NCBI GenBank assembly: GCA_035540935.1
Contig: DATLFS010000033.1
Coordinates: 1-17,560 of the forward strand
DNA from: DATLFS01 sp035540935
Lineage (GTDB): Bacteria; Actinomycetota; CADDZG01; WHSQ01
Reading direction: 5' to 3'
DNA: 17,560 nucleotides
In this document: one piece after another, positions 5,744-13,844 of the stretch
How the letters are laid out: every line of letters starts with the position of its first letter
How positions within the stretch are numbered: position 1 is the stretch's first letter
Notes under the pieces: generated by a model
Databases searched by the model: none
Told to the model about the DNA's origin: nothing
Seen by the model: the letters and a program-made list of their open reading frames with translations, nothing else
Program-made: the position numbers and the translations under genes

Positions 5744-7475
5744 GATACGCGAAGGAGAGGTAGGGCTGGTCCTCGGCTCGACCACGTCGACGACGCAGGA
5801 GTTCCGCGTCGTCCTCCACGAGGACGAATACCTTCAGCTCGACGACCTGGTCGTCGTGAGGACGCACGTCCCCAAGATCGGTGAGGTGGCGACGTACGGG
5901 ATCGTCACCGAGGTCGAGGCCGAGTACGAGGGGACGCAGTTCGCGTCCGATACGCGCCGGGTCGCCGTCGACGGCACGCTCCCGGCGGAGAAGTCGCGTA
6001 CCGCCGTCGTCCAGGTTGTGCGCGTGTTGCCGGAGCTCTGGGTGGCTCCCGACTCGGGGCAGCCGGTCCTCCGCGCGACCGGAGCCGAGCGTGAACGGGC
6101 CCTCTACGTCGACGAGATGGGCAGCGGAGGCGTGTCGCGCGCCCTGCCGGTGGGCCTCACCCGCGACGACGAGCCGGTCTGGGCCGACGTCGATTTCTTC
6201 GACGGCACCAAAGGCGCCCACATGAGCATCTCCGGCGTCTCCGGTGTCGCGACCAAGACGTCCTACGCCCTGTTCTTCCTGCGGTGCCTGACGTCGCACC
6301 CGGAGATCCTCGGCAAGTCCGCGAAGAACCTCCGCGTGCTGATCTTCAACGTGAAGGGCGAGGACCTGATGTTCCTCGACAAGCCCAATCGGAACCTCGG
6401 CGACGAGGCGCGCTCGAAGTGGACGCGCCTCGGCATCGAGCCGGCGCCGTTCCCGTCGGTTTCGTTCTGGGCGCCCGAATCGGGCCGCGAGGGGATCCCT
6501 CGCTCGGGTGCTCGGATGGAAGGCGTCCAGGCGTACCGGTGGACGCCGCGCGAGTTCGTCGACCGCAACCTGTTGCCGCTCCTCTTCACCGACGCGCAGG
6601 ACGTCCGGCAGCAGCTCACCTTCGTCGGCGAGCGGGTGGCGCGGCAGCTGCGGCGCTGGGCCAACGACGTCGCCGGTGAGGAGGGCGCTCTCGTCCTGCG
6701 CGACCCGTTCGTCACCGGCGAAGACCCGCCCGGTCCCGTCGTCGCGAAACCGGGCGAGCGGGTGGTGCGCAACCTCCACGACCTGGTCGAGGCCATAGGC
6801 GAGTATCTCGAGCCCGAGAACGGTCTCGAGGAGGCCGATCAGCGTTGGACCGGCCGCGCTGCCGGCGGAACCGTCTCTGCGTTCATGCGGCGCCTGTACG
6901 GAGCCGTTCCGCGCGTCGGCGACCTCGTGCGCGCCGGTCCGAGCCGGCTCGTCGACCGCACCCGCGAGGCCGTGACCGTCGTCGACATCCACCAGCTGCA
7001 TGAGGCGGCGCAACGCTTCGTCGTCGGCGCCCTGATCCAGGAGGTGCACGACGAGAAAGAAGGCCGCGGGCGCTTCCCGCTCTCGGTGATAGTCCTCGAC
7101 GAGCTCAACAAGTACGCCCCGCGCGACGGGTGGTCTCCGATCAGAGACACGCTCGTCGACATCGCGCAGCGCGGGCGTTCTCTCGGCGTGATCCTGATCG
7201 GCGCCCAACAGAGTGCCAGCCGCGTCGACCCCGACGTGTTGTCGAACGCGTCGCTGCGAGTCTCGGGCCGGCTCGACGCGGCCGAGGCCGAGCGCGCCGA
7301 GTACGGATGGATGCTCCCATCGACGAGAGCGCGCGCTCGATTGCTGAAGCCGGGCACGATGGTCCTGTCGCAGCCGGCGATCCCGGCGCCGACGATGCTC
7401 ACCTTCCCGTATCCGCCGTGGGCGACGCGCCCCGAGGAAGCCGCGCCCGAAGCCGATCCCTTCGAGGGTCTGTAG
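5736..7475 (+). CDS. herA: HerA-type hexameric DNA translocase ATPase
   Basis: HerA/FtsK-superfamily ATPase that forms hexamers, pumps DNA and stimulates NurA during resection of broken ends. The N-terminal ~100 residues form the HAS-barrel (strands around FRVVLHEDEYLQLDDLVVV and YGIVTEVEAEYEG). The ATPase domain begins near residue 150. Its P-loop reads GVSGVATKTS (167-176, K174 and T175), lacking the usual Gly directly before Lys. Walker B is LSVIVLDELNKYAP (D455, E456), followed by a sensor-like strand GVILIGAQQ and the C-terminal region with LSNASLRVSGRL, typical of HerA. 579 aa. TTG 5736 is chosen because AGGAGGGGGA (5721-5730) lies 5 nt upstream and no nearer ATG/GTG preserves the barrel. 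It overlaps nurA, and its TAG is 1 nt before the sbcD start. Confidence 0.93.
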   Translation: MPEIREGEVGLVLGSTTSTTQEFRVVLHEDEYLQLDDLVVVRTHVPKIGEVATYGIVTEVEAEYEGTQFASDTRRVAVDGTLPAEKSRTAVVQVVRVLPELWVAPDSGQPVLRATGAERERALYVDEMGSGGVSRALPVGLTRDDEPVWADVDFFDGTKGAHMSISGVSGVATKTSYALFFLRCLTSHPEILGKSAKNLRVLIFNVKGEDLMFLDKPNRNLGDEARSKWTRLGIEPAPFPSVSFWAPESGREGIPRSGARMEGVQAYRWTPREFVDRNLLPLLFTDAQDVRQQLTFVGERVARQLRRWANDVAGEEGALVLRDPFVTGEDPPGPVVAKPGERVVRNLHDLVEAIGEYLEPENGLEEADQRWTGRAAGGTVSAFMRRLYGAVPRVGDLVRAGPSRLVDRTREAVTVVDIHQLHEAAQRFVVGALIQEVHDEKEGRGRFPLSVIVLDELNKYAPRDGWSPIRDTLVDIAQRGRSLGVILIGAQQSASRVDPDVLSNASLRVSGRLDAAEAERAEYGWMLPSTRARARLLKPGTMVLSQPAIPAPTMLTFPYPPWATRPEEAAPEADPFEGL

Positions 7476-7476
7476 C

Positions 7477-8634
7477 TTGCGCATCCTCCATACCGCCGAC
7501 TGGCACATCGGCAAGAAGCTGGGGCGCTTCGACCGCGCGGCCGAGTCGGAGGCCGTGCTCGACGAGCTGGTCGCCGTGGCGCAGGAAGGAGACGTCGATC
7601 TCGTCATCGTGGCGGGAGACCTCTTCGACCGCGCGCTGCCGCCGTTCGCCTCGATGGGTCTCGTCCTCGAGACTCTCCGGCGCCTGGCCGACACCGGCGC
7701 GCAGGTGGTCGCGATCGCAGGGAACCACGACTCGGCCGATCTGTTCCGCGTCCTGCGACCGTATCTAGAGCCGGTCGGTATCCACCTCGCCGACAAGGCG
7801 CGGCGCCCCGAGGAAGGTGGAGTCGTTCGCATCCCGGCGCGCGACGGATCGCACGAAGCTCAGGTGGCGTTGTTCCCGTTCCTCCATGAGGCGCAGGCGG
7901 TCGACTTCCTCGAGGCACAAGACGAATGGTTCAAGTCCTATGCCGACCGCGTCCGCGCGATCAACGCGCACTATGCCGAGTGGATGGACCGCAACGGCCG
8001 CGGGCGCACGACCGACATCCTCGTCGGCCACTTCATGGTCGACGGCGCGGTGCCGTCGGGGTCCGAGCGCGCGCTGCACATCGGCGACGCGTTCATGGCG
8101 ACGCGCGAGAGCCTTCCCTCCGAGGTCGCGTATACCGCTCTCGGGCACATCCACCAGTGCCAGGAGGCACCCGGCGCGCAGACCCCGTCGTGGTTCGCCG
8201 GCAGCCTCATGCAGCTCGATTTCGGCGAGGCCGGCCAAGACAAATTCGTCCTCATGGTCGAGGCGCCGCCGGGAAGGCCCGCGCGGGTCGAGAGGGTGCC
8301 ACTGTCGGCGGGCCGGCGGCTGCTGCGTATCGAAGGCCGGCTCGACGAGCTGAGGCATCGTGCCTCCGAGCTCGGCGACGCGATCCTCGACGTTGCGGTC
8401 CTGACCGACGGACCGGTCGCCGGTCTGGCCGATACCGTGCGCGAGTTCCTCCCGAACGCGCTCTACGTGCGCGCCGAGTACGAGCGGGCGGCGGAGGTCG
8501 CCTCGGCGCGCGAGGGGATGCGCCTCGACGAGCTCTACGCCGAGTACTACCGGGGGACGGAGGGGGTCGATCCGAAGGACGACCTCCTCGAGGCGTTCCG
8601 CTCGCTCGTCTCCCAGGTGGGGGTCGACTGGTGA
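7477..8634 (+). CDS. sbcD: SbcD/Mre11 nuclease
   Basis: Calcineurin-like dinuclear-metal nuclease, the exonuclease/endonuclease subunit of the SbcCD (Mre11-Rad50) complex that opens hairpins and processes DNA ends. All five phosphoesterase motifs are present: DWHIG (D8, H10), GDLFDR (D48), GNHD (N83-D85), GHF and GHIHQ. The remainder forms the capping domain and the C-terminal helices that bind the SbcC coiled-coil base. 385 aa, normal. The TTG start lies 1 nt after the herA stop with a modest GAGGG upstream; MRILHTADWHIG at the extreme N terminus is the usual family beginning, which fixes the start. Its TGA overlaps the sbcC GTG (GTGA, 8631-8634). Confidence 0.97.
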   Translation: MRILHTADWHIGKKLGRFDRAAESEAVLDELVAVAQEGDVDLVIVAGDLFDRALPPFASMGLVLETLRRLADTGAQVVAIAGNHDSADLFRVLRPYLEPVGIHLADKARRPEEGGVVRIPARDGSHEAQVALFPFLHEAQAVDFLEAQDEWFKSYADRVRAINAHYAEWMDRNGRGRTTDILVGHFMVDGAVPSGSERALHIGDAFMATRESLPSEVAYTALGHIHQCQEAPGAQTPSWFAGSLMQLDFGEAGQDKFVLMVEAPPGRPARVERVPLSAGRRLLRIEGRLDELRHRASELGDAILDVAVLTDGPVAGLADTVREFLPNALYVRAEYERAAEVASAREGMRLDELYAEYYRGTEGVDPKDDLLEAFRSLVSQVGVDW

Positions 8635-11051
8635 GGCCGTTGACGCTCACCATCTCCGGCTTCCGGTCGCACCAGGCCGAGACGACGATCTCGTTCGAGG
8701 ATCGCAGCCTCGTCGCGATCGTCGGTCCTACGGGTGCGGGCAAGTCGTCGATCCTCGACGCGGTCGTGTTCGCCCTCTACGGCAAGACGCCGCGCATCCA
8801 GAGGTCGACGACGCGGCTCATCTGTCTTCGGTCCGATGCGGCCAGGGTCCGGTTCCGGTTCGCGATCGAGAAGGACGAGTACGAGATCACGCGCGTGCTG
8901 CGGCGAGCCGGTGGGGGAGAGCACCTCCTGGTCGACCTGGGCTCCGGCGAGCGCACCACCGGCGACCGGGCCGTCAACCAAAAGGTCCTCGACCTCCTCG
9001 GCCTCGACTTCGACGCCTTCTGCTCGTCGGTCCTCCTCGCGCAGGGCAAGTTCTCGCGCTTCCTCGAGGCCGCGCCGACCGAGCAGATGAAGATCTTGAA
9101 GGGAGTCTTCCGCGTCGACCAGATCGACGCGCTCCGCGACGCGGCGAAATCGCGCGTCTCGGCGCTCGACGGGGACCTGCGCGAGATCGAGGGGGCCCGC
9201 GGCGAGATCCCCGACGACCTGGAGGGTGAGCTCCAGGCGCGGCGCGCCGAGGCCGCATCGCTCCGGGAGCGCCTCGGCGCATTGACGAAAGCGGTCTCAG
9301 ACGAGCGGAAGTTGGTCGAAGAAGCGCGGGTCGCGCGCGACCGCGTCGAACGGGCCGACCGCGAGAGCGCGAGGTTGATCGAGGCGGCGCGACGCTTACC
9401 GCGCCGGGAGCGACTCGACGAGATGATCGCCGCGGAATCCGACTTCGCGCGACGCCGCGAGCAGCTCGAGGCGGACGCCGCGGAGCACGCCGCGGCGTCG
9501 GACGAGGCGCGGCGGACGTTTGCCGCTCTCGAGCGCGATCTCGGCACGCTCGAGAAGTTGGCGGGGCTTCGAGGTGCCTGCGCGACGCTGGACGAGGCCG
9601 CGGGTCGGATCGAACGCCTGCGGCTTGCGATCGCCGCGGCGGACGAGAAGTCGAAAGCGGCCGCGGCGGCGCTCGAGGCGGCGGTCCGCGCCACGGCCGA
9701 GGCGGTCGCAGAGCGAGGCGCGGCGGGCGACGCCCTGGCCGAGCTCGAGCGGGCGCACCGGGCGCACGTCCTCCGGCGCGACCTCGCTCCCGGCGAACCC
9801 TGCCCGGTCTGCGAGCAGACCGTGGCGGAGGTGCCGGAGGCGCGGCCGCCGAAGGCGCTGTCCACTGCGGAGAAGCGCTTCCGCGCCGCGGAGAAGGGCG
9901 TCGCCGAGCGGGAGCGAGAGGAGCGGCGCGCCGAGGCGGCGTCGGTCGAGGCCCAGGCCGAGCTACAGAACCTGTCCGTGCGTCTCGAAGAGGAGGCCGA
10001 AGAGCGCGCCCGGCGGCGTGCGGCCATCGAGCGCGATCTCGGCGTTCACGAAGATCCCGCGGGAGAGGTCGAATCCCGTTGTCGGCGCCTCGAAGAGGCG
10101 CGGAAGACGGCTCGCGAGCGTGAGGAGGCCGCGGCGAGAGCCTCCGCGCAAGTCGCCGCTCTGCGCGACGAAGAGCGGCGGTTGGACACGTCCCGCACCG
10201 AGATCGCGGCCGCGATCGTGCACGTGGCGGGTTTGCTCGGCGAAGCGCCGCCCCCCGCCGCGCTGACCGCGGCCGATCTCGTGCAGCGCGTGGAGGAGGC
10301 ATCCGCCCTCGTGGCGGCGCGGCGGGAGGAGAGCCAGGCCGAAGGCCGAGACGCCCGGGCGGCCGCGGCTGCGGTCGACGAAGGCCTGGCCGCTCTGCGC
10401 GCGCGGCTCGATCTGCCCGCGTCGGCTTCGATCGCGGCGGCCGAGGCGGAGGCGCGCGACCGGGCGGCGCGCGTCGACGAGCGGGTCTCGCAGCTCGAGG
10501 CGCTCGAAGCCAAGGCAACAGTTCTCGCGGAGCGAGAGAAGACCGTCTCGCGCGAGCGGACGCTGTACGCGCGGCTGGCGGGCGATCTGACCGACCGGGG
10601 CTTCATCAAGTTCCTATTGGAGGACCGCCGGCGCCTCCTGTCCGAGCTCGGCTCCGAACAGCTGCGCATGCTGACAGGCCGCTACCGGTTCGACGACGAA
10701 CTCGAGTTCAACGTCGTCGACGAGCTCGACGGAGACAAGCACCGCGACATCGTCACGCTCTCGGGAGGCGAGCTCTTCCTCGCGTCGCTCGCCCTCGCGC
10801 TCGCTCTCGCCGACGCGGTGTCGCGGCACGGCGGGCGGCTCGAGTGCTTCTTCCTCGACGAGGGGTTCGGGGCGCTCGACCCCGAGTCGCTCGACCTGGC
10901 GCTCGACGGCATCGAGCAGATCGTGCGCCCCGAGAGGCTCGTCGCCCTGGTGAGTCACGTCCAGGCGCTGGCGCAGAGGGTCGAGGACAAGATCGTGCTC
11001 GAACGTACGCCCGAAGGCATGACGCTCCTCAGCGAGGGTGCCGGCGTGTGA
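8631..11051 (+). CDS. sbcC: SbcC/Rad50 SMC-like ATPase with zinc hook
   Basis: ATPase of the Mre11-Rad50/SbcCD complex. It begins MRPLTLTISGFRSH, followed by the Walker A loop GPTGAGKSS (32-40) and the Q-loop region LLAQGKFSRFLEAAP. A long Arg/Glu/Ala-rich antiparallel coiled coil (about residues 180-650) is split by the zinc hook CPVC (C391-C394), where two molecules join through zinc. The C-terminal lobe has the ABC signature LSGGE (710-714) and Walker B with the D-loop, FFLDEGFGALD (D743, E744). At 806 aa it is shorter than enterobacterial SbcC (about 1,050 aa) and closer to archaeal Rad50. The GTG start overlaps the sbcD stop, and the open frame further upstream is an artefact inside sbcD. 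It is the last gene of the operon; no clear terminator follows. Confidence 0.97.
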   Translation: MRPLTLTISGFRSHQAETTISFEDRSLVAIVGPTGAGKSSILDAVVFALYGKTPRIQRSTTRLICLRSDAARVRFRFAIEKDEYEITRVLRRAGGGEHLLVDLGSGERTTGDRAVNQKVLDLLGLDFDAFCSSVLLAQGKFSRFLEAAPTEQMKILKGVFRVDQIDALRDAAKSRVSALDGDLREIEGARGEIPDDLEGELQARRAEAASLRERLGALTKAVSDERKLVEEARVARDRVERADRESARLIEAARRLPRRERLDEMIAAESDFARRREQLEADAAEHAAASDEARRTFAALERDLGTLEKLAGLRGACATLDEAAGRIERLRLAIAAADEKSKAAAAALEAAVRATAEAVAERGAAGDALAELERAHRAHVLRRDLAPGEPCPVCEQTVAEVPEARPPKALSTAEKRFRAAEKGVAEREREERRAEAASVEAQAELQNLSVRLEEEAEERARRRAAIERDLGVHEDPAGEVESRCRRLEEARKTAREREEAAARASAQVAALRDEERRLDTSRTEIAAAIVHVAGLLGEAPPPAALTAADLVQRVEEASALVAARREESQAEGRDARAAAAAVDEGLAALRARLDLPASASIAAAEAEARDRAARVDERVSQLEALEAKATVLAEREKTVSRERTLYARLAGDLTDRGFIKFLLEDRRRLLSELGSEQLRMLTGRYRFDDELEFNVVDELDGDKHRDIVTLSGGELFLASLALALALADAVSRHGGRLECFFLDEGFGALDPESLDLALDGIEQIVRPERLVALVSHVQALAQRVEDKIVLERTPEGMTLLSEGAGV

Positions 11052-11083
11052 CGCGACCCGCGGGGCGGCCGCGCGCCCTCGGG

Positions 11084-11089
11084 TAGGCT
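11084..11089 (+). promoter_or_regulatory. -10 element of a leaderless promoter before the aldolase gene
   Basis: TAGGCT lies exactly 7 nt before ATG 11097, placing the transcription start at the A of the start codon. No convincing -35 hexamer or Shine-Dalgarno sequence is present in the 45-nt gap after sbcC, so the aldolase may have its own leaderless transcript as well as read-through from the repair operon. Confidence 0.5.
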
Positions 11090-11096
11090 GCTCCGG

Positions 11097-11765
11097 ATGA
11101 ACGGGAAGCTGTTCGAAGACCGCGCTCAGCGGCTGCGCGATGCGACGATCATCGCGATCTTCCGCATGCGCGCGCCGGAACATGCGGTCGAAGGGATCGG
11201 CGCGGCGGTGCGCGGTGGGTTCGAAGCCGTCGAGGTCACGCTGAACTCGCCGGGCGCGACGGATGCGTTGAGCGAGGTCGCCGGTCGTACCGATGCCATC
11301 GTCGGTGCCGGAACGGTGTTGTCGGCCGAGGCCGTGAAGGAGGCCTACGACGCCGGCGCCGAGTTCATCGTCACCCCGATCGTCGAGCCCGAGGTCGTGG
11401 ATGCCGCCCATGGTCTGTCGTTGCCGGTGCTGATGGGGGCCTCGACCCCCACCGAGATCCACGCGGCGCGGCGCGCGGGCGCCGACTGGGTGAAGGTCTT
11501 CCCGGCCGAGTCGCTGGGCGGGCCCGACTACATCACGCACATCCTCGGGCCGCTCGACGGGACGCCGATCCTCGTGACGGGCGGCATCACCGGCGAGAAC
11601 TATCTCGGCTACCTCGACGCGGGCGCGGAGCTCGTCGGGTTCGCGAACGCGGTCTTCGACCCTCAGCTCGCGGAGGACGGCCGCTACGACGAGATCGAGC
11701 GGCGCGCCGTCGAGATCAACCGGCGGCTCGACCTCTACATCACCGAGCAGGAAGACGCGCCGTAG
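11097..11765 (+). CDS. eda: KDPG/KHG aldolase (2-keto-3-deoxy-6-phosphogluconate aldolase family)
   Basis: Class I Schiff-base TIM-barrel aldolase that cleaves 2-keto-3-deoxy-6-phosphogluconate to pyruvate and glyceraldehyde-3-phosphate, or 4-hydroxy-2-oxoglutarate to pyruvate and glyoxylate. The catalytic Glu is E46 in EVTLNS, and the Schiff-base Lys is K133 in WVKVFPAES, the same number as in E. coli Eda. VGAGTVL and the phosphate-binding LVTGGITGENYLGYLDAGA segments match the family. 222 aa, normal. No dehydratase (edd) or other Entner-Doudoroff gene is nearby, so a sugar-acid or hydroxy-oxoglutarate role is equally possible. The start is supported by the leaderless -10 spacing. It converges on the acyltransferase, with 3 nt between them. 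Confidence 0.93.
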   Translation: MNGKLFEDRAQRLRDATIIAIFRMRAPEHAVEGIGAAVRGGFEAVEVTLNSPGATDALSEVAGRTDAIVGAGTVLSAEAVKEAYDAGAEFIVTPIVEPEVVDAAHGLSLPVLMGASTPTEIHAARRAGADWVKVFPAESLGGPDYITHILGPLDGTPILVTGGITGENYLGYLDAGAELVGFANAVFDPQLAEDGRYDEIERRAVEINRRLDLYITEQEDAP

Positions 11766-11768
11766 GCC

Positions 11769-13148
11769 TCAGCCGGCCGCCTGCAGCAACTCTGCGATCG
11801 CTTTCTCGATCCCCTCGGCGAGTACCGGCAGGTCGGGCGCGGTGTCGTAGTCGGACAGCAGACCGAATCCAACGCTCCCGTCGTAGGAGAAGAGCGCGAT
11901 GCCGAGCGTGGTGTTGTCGGAAAGCGGAAGCACCGGATAAACCTCACGCATCTTGCGCCCCAGCGCGTAGAGGGAGAACTGCGGGCCCGGCACGTTCGTG
12001 ATCACCAGGTTGAACGCTCGCTGGCGCGCGACGAGGCGGCTCGCCTGCGCCAGGATCGTCGGGGGCGCGTACTCACCGAGCGTGGTCAGAAGCTGCGCGC
12101 CGACCGCCTGACCCGAGTCCTTCAGATCCTTCATCTCTTCCCGCACGATCTGAAGACGCTCGACAGGATCGTCCTCGTACACGGGCAGCGCGGCCCACAG
12201 CGACGCGACCCGGTTCCCCAGCGCGCCGCGCTCCGCTTCCGCCCGCACCGAAACCGGGACCATGGCCCGGAGCTCGAGCTCGTCGACGTTCTCGCCGCGG
12301 GCACGGAGCAGGTGCCGGAGCCCTCCGGAACATACGGCGAGCACGACGTCGTTGACGGTGCCTCCGAGGGAGTCCTTCACCCGCTTGAAGTCGGCAAGAT
12401 CCGTGAGGATCGTCTCGAAGCGGCGGTGCGGACCGATGGGTTGGTTGAGCGACGACGGTGGCGCCGCGAAGCCGCCGCCCACGAAGGCGCCGAGCGCCTT
12501 GGCGGTCTCGGTCAGGCGCCCCGGGATCTTCCCCGGATCCATCAGCGCCGACTGCATGCTGCGCGCGATCTCCGCCGGTGACGTCAGGCGTTCCTTCAAA
12601 GCGTCGACGAGTAACTGGTCGGCACTCGGCTCCGGCGACGGTCGCCACGGTTCGCTCTGGAAGTCCTGGGGCTCCGGCCCCATGTCGAGCATCACCGACA
12701 TGATGTCGGCGCCGGAGACCCCGTCGATCAGGCAGTGGTGGGTCTTCGAGATGAGCGCGAACCGGTCACCCTGCAGCCCTTCCGCGATCCACAGCTCCCA
12801 GAGCGGCTTCGACCGGTCCAGCTGCTGCGACATGATCCGCGCCGTGAGCCGCTTGAGCCTCTGCGCGTCCCCGGGCTGCGGCAAGGCCGTCTGGCGGACG
12901 TGGTACTCGAGGTTGAAGTGAGAGTCGTCCACCCACACCGGACGCCCCAGCCCGAACGGGACGAACGCCAACTTGCGCCGGAAGTGCGGCACCATGCCGA
13001 GGCGACGCCGCACCATGTCGAGGACCTCCTCGTAATCGGGCGGAGGTCCCTCGAAGATCGCGACTCCTCCCACATGCATGTGCGTGTTCGGCCCCTCCAG
13101 ATGAAGGAAGAGCTCGTCGAGCACTTGGAGGCGTTCGAATCGGGCCAT
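11769..13148 (-). CDS. Wax ester synthase/diacylglycerol acyltransferase (WS/DGAT)
   Basis: Bifunctional acyl-CoA:alcohol/diacylglycerol O-acyltransferase that makes wax esters or triacylglycerol storage lipid; abundant in actinobacteria. 459 aa, the usual size. Family marks: the acyltransferase active-site motif HHCLIDG (H137, H138, D142, G143), the PLWELWIAEG motif before it, the C-terminal-half motif TVNDVVLAVCSGGLR, and the terminal block NLVITNVPGPQFSLYALGRK followed by NTTLGIALFSYDG. The start MARFERLQVLDELFLHLE at 13148 matches where family members begin; the longer open frame crosses the divergent methyltransferase gene. A TACGAT -10 candidate (13164-13159, minus) lies 10 nt before the ATG, suggesting a very short leader and no Shine-Dalgarno sequence. 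Confidence 0.95.
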   Translation of the reverse strand: MARFERLQVLDELFLHLEGPNTHMHVGGVAIFEGPPPDYEEVLDMVRRRLGMVPHFRRKLAFVPFGLGRPVWVDDSHFNLEYHVRQTALPQPGDAQRLKRLTARIMSQQLDRSKPLWELWIAEGLQGDRFALISKTHHCLIDGVSGADIMSVMLDMGPEPQDFQSEPWRPSPEPSADQLLVDALKERLTSPAEIARSMQSALMDPGKIPGRLTETAKALGAFVGGGFAAPPSSLNQPIGPHRRFETILTDLADFKRVKDSLGGTVNDVVLAVCSGGLRHLLRARGENVDELELRAMVPVSVRAEAERGALGNRVASLWAALPVYEDDPVERLQIVREEMKDLKDSGQAVGAQLLTTLGEYAPPTILAQASRLVARQRAFNLVITNVPGPQFSLYALGRKMREVYPVLPLSDNTTLGIALFSYDGSVGFGLLSDYDTAPDLPVLAEGIEKAIAELLQAAG

Positions 13149-13199
13149 ACTGGACGCGATCGTAACCCGGAAGGTTTCGCCGCGACCCAGGACGTCGTC

Positions 13200-13844
13200 A
13201 TGGCTCTTTCGCAGGAACGCCTCGCGCGCGCGGTGGAGCGGCTCGGCCTGCGCGACCCGCGCATCGCGTCTGCTTTTCGCACGGTGGACCGTGCCGATTT
13301 CGTCCCCCATGATCTGCGCGCGGTCGCTTACGCCGATCGACCTCTCGGCATCCCGCACGAGCAGACGACGAGTCAGCCGACGCTCATCGCGATGATGATC
13401 GATGCGGCCGAGGTGGGTCCCGGCGACCACGTTCTCGAGGTGGGGACGGGCTACGGCTTCCAGACGGCGTTGCTCGCACGGCTCGCGGCGCGCGTCGTGT
13501 CGGTCGAGCGTTGGAGCAAGCTCGCGGCGGAGGCGCGAGACAACCTACGGCGCGCCGGGATAGTCGGAGTAGACGTGCATGCGGGAGACGGGTTCGAGGG
13601 CTGGCCCGAAGGCGCGCCGTACGACGCGGTGATCGTCTCGGCGGCGGCCGCGCGCCTGCCGGACGCTCTCGTCCGGCAGCTGGCGGAGGGAGGGCGGTTG
13701 GTGGTTCCGCTCGTGGAGGCGGCGGGCGACATCGTCACCTTGTTCCGGAAGAGGAACGGCGCGCTCGTAAGGGAGCGGGTCGTGACACCGGCTCGCTTCG
13801 TCCCCCTCATCCAGGGCATCCCTCCCCACGAAGCGGAGGCGTGA
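13200..13844 (+). CDS. pcm: Protein-L-isoaspartate O-methyltransferase
   Basis: SAM-dependent methyltransferase that methylates L-isoaspartyl residues in age-damaged proteins to start their repair. The substrate-side segment RTVDRADFVP and EQTTSQPTLIAMM (the PCMT-specific QTISQP-type motif) precede SAM motif I LEVGTGYG (79-86). SAM-binding acidic residues follow in VVSVERW, then HAGDGFEGWPEGAPYDAVIVSAAA and the GGRLVVPL strand. 214 aa, normal. ATG 13200 has only a weak AGGA 7 nt upstream. It diverges from the WS/DGAT gene (51-nt gap) and overlaps the next gene (TGATG, 13842-13846), so the two are translationally coupled. The open frame extending upstream to 12735 runs antisense through the acyltransferase and is rejected. 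Confidence 0.94.
   Translation: MALSQERLARAVERLGLRDPRIASAFRTVDRADFVPHDLRAVAYADRPLGIPHEQTTSQPTLIAMMIDAAEVGPGDHVLEVGTGYGFQTALLARLAARVVSVERWSKLAAEARDNLRRAGIVGVDVHAGDGFEGWPEGAPYDAVIVSAAAARLPDALVRQLAEGGRLVVPLVEAAGDIVTLFRKRNGALVRERVVTPARFVPLIQGIPPHEAEA

Noticed and set aside
7367..7389. CTGTCGCAG inside herA resembling the damage element
   Set aside because: The following bases at the N8 distance are CCCGGC, not TAnnnT, and the site lies within coding sequence about 90 nt before the sbcD start.
5496..7832. Long antisense open frame (778 codons) across herA and sbcD
   Set aside because: It mirrors the real genes, is Arg/Asp/Glu-rich low complexity, and has no motif or ribosome site; long antisense frames are expected at this GC content. 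The same applies to frames at 1022-2257, 2814-4388, 2944-4233, 8777-10027, 8974-10518, 13451-14656 and 13545-15113.
7926..8630. N-terminal extension of SbcC through sbcD
   Set aside because: The extension is Arg-rich shadow sequence; MRPLTLTISGFRSH at 8631 is the standard family N terminus and shares GTGA with the sbcD stop.
11052..11096. Rho-independent terminator after the repair operon
   Set aside because: GC-rich complementary stretches exist, but there is no clean stem followed by a T run, so a terminator call is not supported.
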